Origin: Flavobacterium zepuense
Lineage (GTDB): Bacteria; Bacteroidota; Bacteroidia; Flavobacteriales; Flavobacteriaceae
Direction of reading: 5' to 3'
Assembly (NCBI RefSeq): GCF_007097145.1
Contig: NZ_VJVZ01000010.1
Span: 124,001 to 188,000, forward strand
Length of the DNA stretch: 64,000 nt
The position numbers and the translations under genes are program-made. The notes under the pieces were generated by a model that was not told the DNA's origin, searched no databases, and saw only the letters and a list, made by a program, of their open reading frames with translations. Shown here piece by piece: positions 58,207 to 64,000 of the stretch. Position 1 is the stretch's first letter. The number at the start of each line of letters is the position of its first letter.

Positions 58207-59400
58207 CTATTCGCTTATGCTTTCAACATTTACAAGTTCGTTAGCTTCGGCTTTATAATCAACGCCATTTAAGCCAAAGCCAAACAGGTTATAAAAATCG
58301 TCCCTGTAACCTTCAAGGTCACCCAGTTCGGCAAGGTTCTCCGTAGTAGCCTGCTCCCAAAGGGCAGCTACTTTTTGTTGGATATCATCGCGCATTTCCC
58401 AGTCGTCTATACGTATCCTGCCTTTTTCATCAACAGGTACTTCGCCGCCGGTATAAAGCCTCTCGGCATATAAACGCTGTATTTGCTCTATTGTACCTTC
58501 GTGCACGCCTTCTGCCTTCATTATCTTGTATAATAACGAAATGTATAACGGTATAACCGGTATGGCCGAGCTTGCCTGTGTAACCAATGCTTTGTTAACA
58601 GACACATACGCTTTACCGTGAATATCTTTAAGGCTGTCGGTAATTTCAAAAGCGGTAGCTTCAAGGTGGTCTTTTGCACGGCCTATGGTACCTTTACGGT
58701 ACACCGCCTCTGTAAGTGCAGGGCCTATATAAGAATACGCTACTGTTTGTGCGCCTTCGGCTAAAAGGTTCTCTGCCTTAAGGGCATCGATCCACATGGC
58801 CCAGTCTTCGCCGCCCATTACAGCAACAGTGTTTTCTATATCGCCATCCTGTGCAGGCTGTATTGATATCTCCGATACTTTACCGGTATGGAAATCAACC
58901 GTTTTATTGGTATAAACACCCCCTATAGGTTTTAGTACCGAACGGTGCAGCACACCTGTTTCAGGATGCTGGCGCACCGGCGATGCAAGGCTGTAGATAA
59001 CAAGGTCTACCTGGCCAAGGTCGGCTTTTATAAGGTCTATGGTTTGTTGCTTGATTTCTTTGCTAAAGGCATCGCCGTTAACGCTTTTTGCATACAGGCC
59101 CGCGGCATGGGCTTCTGTTTCAAAAGCAGCAGAGTTGTACCAGCCCGGTGAAGCCGTTTTACCCTCTACAGGCGGTTTTTCAAAAAATACACCTATGGTA
59201 GATGCATTGCTGCCAAAGGCACTGGTAATTCTTGATGCAAGGCCAAAACCTGTTGATGCGCCTATTACAAGCACTTTTTTAGCACCGTTTATAGTGCCTT
59301 TAGATTTTATGTACTCAATCTGGTTCTTTACGCTTGCCGCAGCCCCATCGGGGTGAGCCGTAAGGCAGATAAATCCGCGCATTCTTGGTTCTATGATCAT
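58207..59400 (-). CDS. fabV: Enoyl-[acyl-carrier-protein] reductase FabV
   Basis: A 397-residue NADH-dependent reductase (trans-2-enoyl-CoA/ACP reductase, TER family) completing each fatty acid elongation cycle. N-terminal MIIEPRMRGFICLTAHP is the FabV/TER hallmark. The nucleotide-binding segment VLVIGASTGFGLASR lies near 43-57. The catalytic region holds YSYIGPALTEAVYRKGTIGRAK, the tyrosine-to-lysine pair of the family (part of a longer motif at about 221-243). FabV enzymes are known to be less sensitive to triclosan than FabI. It has its own promoter. Confidence 0.95.
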   Translation of the reverse strand: MIIEPRMRGFICLTAHPDGAAASVKNQIEYIKSKGTINGAKKVLVIGASTGFGLASRITSAFGSNASTIGVFFEKPPVEGKTASPGWYNSAAFETEAHAAGLYAKSVNGDAFSKEIKQQTIDLIKADLGQVDLVIYSLASPVRQHPETGVLHRSVLKPIGGVYTNKTVDFHTGKVSEISIQPAQDGDIENTVAVMGGEDWAMWIDALKAENLLAEGAQTVAYSYIGPALTEAVYRKGTIGRAKDHLEATAFEITDSLKDIHGKAYVSVNKALVTQASSAIPVIPLYISLLYKIMKAEGVHEGTIEQIQRLYAERLYTGGEVPVDEKGRIRIDDWEMRDDIQQKVAALWEQATTENLAELGDLEGYRDDFYNLFGFGLNGVDYKAEANELVNVESISE

Positions 59401-59447
59401 AACGTTATAATGATGTGTTTGTGTGTGTCTTATTATTTTTGAACGGA

Positions 59448-59477
59448 CAAATATAACCCGATTTTTTAGTTGAGCAA
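59448..59477 (-). promoter_or_regulatory. Promoter of fabV
   Basis: On the minus strand TTG (59477-59475), a 19-base spacer and TATATTTG (59455-59448) match the Bacteroidetes consensus in both boxes. The -33 box lies in the end of recN. Confidence 0.75.
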
Positions 59478-61118
59478 TGCTTTTGCGTGTGTTAAAGCCG
59501 ATTCGCTTACATCCCTGCCCGAAAGCATTTCGGCAATTTCGCGTATCCTTTCGTCTTTGGTTAGCAGCCTTAACTCTGATACCGTTGTTTCGCCCTGCGT
59601 AGTTTTAGCTACCTTGTAATGCTGGTCGCCTTTGGCTGCAATTTGCGGTAAGTGGGTTATGGCAAACACCTGCATGGTACTGCTCATAGCCTTCATAATA
59701 TCGCCCATTTTTATAGCTATCTCTCCCGATACCCCTGTATCTATCTCATCAAATATTATGGTAGGCAGTTTGGAATATTGCGCCAGTATTGCCTTTATGG
59801 CAAGCATAATACGCGACATCTCCCCACCCGAGGCTACTTTTTTAAGCAGGCCAAAATCAGTACCCTTGTTTGCCGAGAATTGCAGGTTCATCTGGTCTTT
59901 ACCGTTAGCATAATAGGCTTCGGATGCTGTAACCTCAAATTTAAAACGGGCGTTAGGCATACCCAGTTGTTGTAGTATCGCCGTTATCTTGTCTGTAAGG
60001 ATAGGCACCGCCCTTTGCCTTTGCTCGTGCAATAGTGCTGCCGTGGCATCGGTTTCGGCTTTAGCCTTTTCGCCTTGGGTTTCCAAATCTTTTATGGCAT
60101 CATCAAGCCCTTCTACTAACACAACTTTGCCTTCCAGCTCTTCCTGAATGGCAATAAGCTCTTCTATCGTGGCGGCTTGGTGCTTTTTTTGCAGGGCATA
60201 AATAAGCTGAAGCTTTTGGTTAACGCGCTCCAGTTCTTCGGGGTCGTTAGTAAGGGTTTCGTAGTTTTCAGAGAGGCTATCGGCAATATCGTCAAGTTCT
60301 ATCAAAAGGCTCGAAACCCTTTCGTAAAACGCGTTATATTCGGGCGAAAGCCCGCTTATTTTTTGCAGCGCCCCTTTTATATCTTTAAGGTTTTGGATGC
60401 TGCCTATTTGCTCTTCATTAGCCAGAGCCAGTGCGCGCGCAACCTGTTCCTTTATAAATTCTACGTTACTCAGTTTTTCTAAAGAAGCTTCCAGTTCTTC
60501 CTGCTCCCCTGCCTTTAGGTTAGCGGCGACCAGTTCGTTAAGCAAGAACGTATTGTAATCCTGCTCTTTAGAGAGCGTGCCTTTTTGTTCCTGTAGTTTT
60601 TTTAGTTTGGTAACCACCGACTTATATGCCGTGTACTGTTTTTTGTAGGTTTCAAGCAATTGGTCGTTGCCTGCCACGGCATCCAGTATCTGCATCTGGT
60701 ACAGCTCATCGCTTAGTTCACGGGTTTGCTGCTGCGAGTGTATATCTATAAGGTAATTGCCCAGTTGTTGCAATTCGGTTAAGTTAACCGGGCTGTCGTT
60801 TACAAAAGCACGCGATTTGCCCGAGGGCAAAATTTCCCTGCGGATGATGGTTACATCTTCGTAATCCAGGTCATTCTCTGTAAAGAAATCGGTAAGGTTA
60901 TAGTCGGATATTTTAAAATGTGCTTCTACCACACATTTTTGTTCTTTGTCTTTAAGCGAAGTAAGGTCGGCACGGTTGCCCGACACCAGCCCTAACGCCC
61001 CAAGTATGATGGATTTACCGGCACCGGTTTCGCCGGTAATGGTAGAAAACCTGCCCGAAAAATCGATGTGCAGGTGCTCTATAAGCGCAAAATTTTTAAT
61101 TTGAAGTGTTTGCAGCAT
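59466..61118 (-). CDS. recN: DNA repair protein RecN
   Basis: A 550-residue SMC-like ATPase that acts in double-strand break repair. Walker A is TGETGAGKSIILGAL near residue 30. A long coiled-coil region (about 160-370) has heptad-rich LEEQ and KKLQEQKG stretches. The C-terminal ABC signature region is KKVASGGEMSRIMLA, with Walker B LPTIIFDEIDTGVSGE near 470. N- and C-terminal halves are the usual head domains, and length is normal. It is transcribed from its own promoter, 504 bases after porD; a repeat lies in the gap. Confidence 0.95.
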   Translation of the reverse strand: MLQTLQIKNFALIEHLHIDFSGRFSTITGETGAGKSIILGALGLVSGNRADLTSLKDKEQKCVVEAHFKISDYNLTDFFTENDLDYEDVTIIRREILPSGKSRAFVNDSPVNLTELQQLGNYLIDIHSQQQTRELSDELYQMQILDAVAGNDQLLETYKKQYTAYKSVVTKLKKLQEQKGTLSKEQDYNTFLLNELVAANLKAGEQEELEASLEKLSNVEFIKEQVARALALANEEQIGSIQNLKDIKGALQKISGLSPEYNAFYERVSSLLIELDDIADSLSENYETLTNDPEELERVNQKLQLIYALQKKHQAATIEELIAIQEELEGKVVLVEGLDDAIKDLETQGEKAKAETDATAALLHEQRQRAVPILTDKITAILQQLGMPNARFKFEVTASEAYYANGKDQMNLQFSANKGTDFGLLKKVASGGEMSRIMLAIKAILAQYSKLPTIIFDEIDTGVSGEIAIKMGDIMKAMSSTMQVFAITHLPQIAAKGDQHYKVAKTTQGETTVSELRLLTKDERIREIAEMLSGRDVSESALTHAKALLN

Positions 61119-61145
61119 ATTGGTTTAAGGTGCATGTAAGCAGTA

Positions 61146-61175
61146 CAAATATACTATTTAGCGTGGAATAATCAA
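61146..61175 (-). promoter_or_regulatory. Promoter of recN
   Basis: On the minus strand TTG (61175-61173), a 19-base spacer and TATATTTG (61153-61146) match the consensus exactly; the ATG at 61118 lies 27 bases downstream. Confidence 0.75.
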
Positions 61176-61322
61176 TGAGGGAATACGGGTGGAAATTATA
61201 AATTTTATTGGAATAAGCCGCTAATTTCACGATTTTCGGAAATTAGATTTTTATACCGGAAATTACATTTTTAGTACTACCCTAACCTGTTTGAAAAAGT
61301 ACTGCATACCCATTTCTCTTAT

Positions 61323-61541
61323 TTTTACCACAAAGACACAAAGTATTTAACATCCATCAGGCACGAGGCTCGCAAAGGTAACCATCTAAAGATGGAAGGA
61401 CACAAAGCTGTAGTTTTTGAAACGCAATCTACAACCATACAACTTTGTGACCTTTGTAAGACAACAAAGTTGTCCTACCGTGTCTTACAAAAGATAGACT
61501 TTGTGAACTTAGTGCCCTTGCATTGTGCCTTTGTGGTAAAA
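61323..61541. mobile_element. MITE-like element with terminal inverted repeats
   Basis: TTTTACCACAAAG at 61323-61335 is matched in inverted form by CTTTGTGGTAAAA at 61529-61541; the similarity extends to about 20 bases with two mismatches (ACAAAG / ACAATG). The interior is rich in words such as CACAAAG, ACAACTTTGTG and CTTTGTG, so the element has internal symmetry. No transposase ORF is inside. Repeats of this form are familiar from flavobacterial intergenic DNA. Confidence 0.6.
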
Positions 61542-61565
61542 TTTAAATATTATATATTATAGAAA

Positions 61566-61597
61566 CAAAAACCTGCAACATTAATGTATTGCAGGTT
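61566..61597 (-). terminator. Intrinsic terminator of the porD transcript
   Basis: On the minus strand AACCTGCAA (61597-61589) pairs with TTGCAGGTT (61578-61570), followed by a T run. Confidence 0.85.
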
Positions 61598-61622
61598 CCT
61601 TATGATTTTATTTATGTTCAGT

Positions 61623-62507
61623 TTACCTAAGCTTACCCCATTTAGAGCCGTTCATAGGTGAAACGCGGTTTAGCACATCCTGTAGTTCATTTATAGGCAC
61701 GTTAGGCCCTCCGGAGAACATTGCCACTATTTCATCTGACTTGGCATCAAAGAAAACGCGGGTTAAAAACGCATTGGGGCGTACTTTGTGTAACTCGGCC
61801 AGCTTTTTTATAGCGATAATAGCTTTTTCCTTGCCTTCTTTCTGGTTATCGGCCATTTTATCAAGTGCTACCCTGTGGTAGGCATATTGCGCCTCCCTAA
61901 AAGGTTTGTAGGTATTAGAAAGTACATCGTTTACCAGAAAATAACGGCTTTGGTTACCATCCTGCTGTGTCCAGCCCTTGCCACCGCTTTGCGATATACT
62001 CACAATGTTTTGTGCTGCCTGGTAATAATCGGTACCGCCTTCTTCAGAGTAGGTATCAGCATCTACGGCAATGATCATGTTAGCATAAAATGCCACAAGC
62101 GCCACAAGGTTAGAGTCGAACGAATTGGGGTTAAAAATAAGGTTCTCACCCTCGTTATACCTGAACGATACATCTTTATCGTTAATATTTAATACCGGCG
62201 ACTGGTAGGTAGAATTAAACACTGGCCTTGATGAAGCTACCTGCATCATGGCAGTAAAACTGTTATTGTCGTACGCCGAGATGTTAAACAGCATGGAGCA
62301 CTCAATACGCTCGCTCCTGCCAAAGTTGCGGGTTGTCCAGCGGGTATTGTTTACAAAATCCTGTAACGATTTTTCGAGCGTTTTAAATATTTGCGGGTTG
62401 GCATCGGTAATACGGTCAAAGCTTACGCTAACCTTGCAATTAAGCTCCTGTGCCTTTGCGGTATAAGAAAAGCCTACCAGCAATAATAGCCCTATCCATT
62501 TATGCAT
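61623..62507 (-). CDS. porD: Type IX secretion system protein PorD (DUF4835)
   Basis: A 294-residue secreted protein with signal peptide (MHKWIGLLLLVGFSYTAKAQ). DUF4835 features are the N-terminal ELNCKVSVSFDRI with a NPQIFKTLEKSLQDFVNNT helix, and ISAYDNNSFTAMMQVASSRPVF. The C-terminal half contains AIKKLAELHKVRPNAFL and FFDAKSDEIVAMFSGG. PGAP-type annotation names the family PorD, a component needed for T9SS in Porphyromonas; the exact role is unclear. It overlaps the end of coaBC by eight bases. It fits with the three T9SS cargo genes in this window. Confidence 0.9.
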   Translation of the reverse strand: MHKWIGLLLLVGFSYTAKAQELNCKVSVSFDRITDANPQIFKTLEKSLQDFVNNTRWTTRNFGRSERIECSMLFNISAYDNNSFTAMMQVASSRPVFNSTYQSPVLNINDKDVSFRYNEGENLIFNPNSFDSNLVALVAFYANMIIAVDADTYSEEGGTDYYQAAQNIVSISQSGGKGWTQQDGNQSRYFLVNDVLSNTYKPFREAQYAYHRVALDKMADNQKEGKEKAIIAIKKLAELHKVRPNAFLTRVFFDAKSDEIVAMFSGGPNVPINELQDVLNRVSPMNGSKWGKLR

Positions 62508-63711
62508 TGTATGTATTTTTTATCTTGTTTATAATATCCTGTGCCACTTCTTCTTTTGTTTTAAGTTCCATGGGCTCTTCGTTAAAGTTTTTGTCTATAA
62601 ACGTTACTTTGTTAGTAGCGCTGCCAAAACCGGCTCCCCTATCATTTAATGAGTTTAAAACAATCAAATCTAAGTTTTTTTTCGTGATCTTTAGCTTTGC
62701 ATTTTCAGTTTCATTCTCGGTCTCTAACGCAAAACCCACTAAAAACTGGTGCATCTTCTTTTCGCCGAGGGATGCCAGTATGTCTTTTGTTTTTTCCAGC
62801 TGTAGCGTTAACGTGCTTTCGCTCTTTTTTATTTTTTGCGGCGCTACGGTTGCAGGCCTGTAATCGGCTACGGCAGCGGCGGCCACGGCGGCATCTACAG
62901 TGCCAAAATACTTATGGCAGGCCTTATACATCTCTTCAGACGACGTTACCTTAACCACCTTTACCATAGGGTGCTTTAACTCTAAATGCGTGGGGCCGGT
63001 AACTAAAATTACCTGTGCACCCTCGTTAGCGGCGGCTTTGGCAATATCAAAACCCATTTTGCCCGACGAATGGTTACCTATAAAACGCACGGGGTCTATA
63101 GGTTCGTATGTGGGGCCGGCAGTTACCAGTATTTTTTTTGTGCGAAGCGGTAGTTTACCCTCAATATCCTTTTCTAAAAATGCTACAATATTTTCGGGTT
63201 CTGCCATGCGGCCTTCGCCGGAAAGCCCGCTGGCAAGCTCGCCCGATTCTGCCGGGATCACTTTGTTGCCATAGGATTCCAGTTGCCTGAAACTTTCTTT
63301 TGTAGAGGGGTGCTTGTACATATCCAGATCCATTGCCGGGGCAACATACACCGGGCATTTAGCCGAAAGATAGGTAGCAATAAGGATATTATCTGAATTG
63401 CCTGTTACCATTTTAGATAGGGTATTGGCCGTGGCCGGGGCAATTACAAAGAGGTCGGCCCAAAGGCCAAGGTCTACGTGGTTGTTCCAAACGGCGTTTT
63501 CGTCTTCTTCATGGTAAAAGGAAGAGTAAACGGGGTTTTTAGAAAGCGTAGAAAGGGTAAGCGGGGTAATAAAATCTTTAGAAGCAGGCGTCATGACTAC
63601 TTTTACATGTGCGCCTGCTTTTATAAAAAGCCTTACCAGCGACGCTGTTTTGTATGCGGCAATGCCCCCGGAAATGCCGAGTAATATTTTTTTACCGCTT
63701 AAAACAGACAT
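62500..63711 (-). CDS. coaBC: Bifunctional phosphopantothenoylcysteine decarboxylase/phosphopantothenate-cysteine ligase
   Basis: A 403-residue fusion making 4'-phosphopantetheine for CoA. The N-terminal CoaC flavoprotein domain (about 1-180) holds GISGGIAAYKTASLVR and IAPATANTLSKM. H78 (NHVDLGLWADL) matches the essential CoaC His. PAMDLDM has Asp at 128 where E. coli has Asn125, and ELASGLSGEGRM lacks the cysteine corresponding to C158, having S161 there. The C-terminal CoaB ligase domain (from about 190) holds KILVTAGPTYEPIDPVRFIGNHSSG (part) and AAAVADYRP. It lies 13 bases after rpoZ and overlaps porD. Confidence 0.93.
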   Translation of the reverse strand: MSVLSGKKILLGISGGIAAYKTASLVRLFIKAGAHVKVVMTPASKDFITPLTLSTLSKNPVYSSFYHEEDENAVWNNHVDLGLWADLFVIAPATANTLSKMVTGNSDNILIATYLSAKCPVYVAPAMDLDMYKHPSTKESFRQLESYGNKVIPAESGELASGLSGEGRMAEPENIVAFLEKDIEGKLPLRTKKILVTAGPTYEPIDPVRFIGNHSSGKMGFDIAKAAANEGAQVILVTGPTHLELKHPMVKVVKVTSSEEMYKACHKYFGTVDAAVAAAAVADYRPATVAPQKIKKSESTLTLQLEKTKDILASLGEKKMHQFLVGFALETENETENAKLKITKKNLDLIVLNSLNDRGAGFGSATNKVTFIDKNFNEEPMELKTKEEVAQDIINKIKNTYNA

Positions 63712-63724
63712 CTTTTAAGGTGTA

Positions 63725-64000
63725 TTATTGTTTGTTAGGATCCCTGTAAGAAATCTTACCTTCTAACCACTCCTGTACTGCAAGAGCGTGTGGCTTAGGT
63801 AGTTTTTCGTAAAACTTAGAAACTTCTATCTGCTCCTTATTTTCAAAAATTTCCTCAAGGCTGTCATTGTAGGTAGCAAACTCCTCAAGCTTTTCGATCA
63901 GTTCTTTCTTGATCTCTGTATTAATCTGGTTAGCCCTTTTAGCAATTATGGTAATTGCCTCATATACATTACCGGTAGGCTCCTCAATGGTAGTCTTATT
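63725..64000 (-). CDS. rpoZ: DNA-directed RNA polymerase subunit omega, 5' end beyond the window
   Basis: Read on the minus strand, bases 64000 to 63725 give 92 codons without a stop, ending in TAA at 63725-63727; the start lies to the right of the window. The fragment contains EEPTGNVYEAITIIAKRANQ, LIEKLEEFATYNDSLEEIF, NKEQIEVSKFYEKLPKPHAL and QEWLEGKISYRDPNKQ. These are hallmarks of the Bacteroidetes omega/Rpb6-type subunit, longer than the E. coli omega. Order rpoZ-coaBC-porD-recN is the usual one in this phylum. The gene has no complete start-to-stop ORF here and is easily missed. Confidence 0.9.
   Translation of the reverse strand, partial: NKTTIEEPTGNVYEAITIIAKRANQINTEIKKELIEKLEEFATYNDSLEEIFENKEQIEVSKFYEKLPKPHALAVQEWLEGKISYRDPNKQ

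Larger units (their letters stand above)
61119..61622. other. Intergenic region between recN and porD
   Basis: 504 bases with the recN promoter on the left, a MITE-like repeat in the middle (61323-61541) and the porD terminator on the right. No ORF is seen. Confidence 0.65.

Overview
The window is one continuous chromosomal segment of a Bacteroidetes bacterium, most likely Flavobacteriaceae and Flavobacterium-like. The evidence is: -7 boxes of the TAnnTTTG type (clearest before the tRNAs, fabV and recN); almost no Shine-Dalgarno sequences; three giant secreted proteins ending in type IX secretion (T9SS) sorting domains; a PorD/DUF4835 gene; a Bacteroidetes-type omega subunit gene; and many small two-helix membrane proteins. 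I see no prophage, integrase, transposase gene or CRISPR array. The gene content is mostly core, with several accessory islands.

Layout. 1-3.6 kb: surface-sugar genes (glycosyltransferase end, sugar aminotransferase), then tsaC and a CCA-adding enzyme. 3.8-6.1 kb: heme A synthase, a CsbD protein, a DoxX-like protein and a tandem palindromic repeat. 6.2-9.8 kb (minus strand): a LytS/LytTR two-component operon in which the kinase carries a C-terminal 2TM domain and is followed by four free-standing 2TM proteins. 9.9-14.5 kb: TPR protein, M48 lipoprotein protease, hydrolase, two MsrB genes, endonuclease III homologue. 14.6-22 kb: cyanophycin synthetase, carbonic anhydrase with a SulP transporter, a small exported protein, Dps divergent from OxyR. 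22-26.5 kb: mnmD operon with a haem-binding lipoprotein and a frameshifted small membrane gene, ilvE, a MazG-like hydrolase.

26.6-36.9 kb: a TPR histidine kinase with a NarL-type regulator, an SRPBCC protein with a low-complexity tail, an LpoB/COG3014 envelope operon, an FKBP-like lipoprotein, an S4 protein, a phosphoribosyltransferase and aroK. 37.2-37.6 kb: two identical tRNA-Lys and one tRNA-Leu. 37.9-43.3 kb: DUF1345 protein, small secreted protein, RprXY-like two-component system, coaE and a family 2 glycosyltransferase. 43.4-57.9 kb: three consecutive T9SS cargo genes (1602, 1860 and 1099 residues) that share Ig-like repeats and longer duplicated blocks. 58.2-64 kb: fabV, then recN, porD, coaBC and rpoZ in the usual Bacteroidetes order, with rpoZ cut by the window end.

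Functional themes. One is envelope and secretion: T9SS cargo, porD, LpoB/COG3014, FKBP lipoprotein. A second is oxidative stress: OxyR, Dps, two MsrB. A third is signalling, with three two-component systems. The best candidates for something little described are the kinase-2TM/2TM array operon, the small exported protein whose last codons overlap a strong intrinsic terminator, and the DUF4920/haem-lipoprotein/small-membrane-protein operon. All identifications come from reading the sequence; no database search was run.
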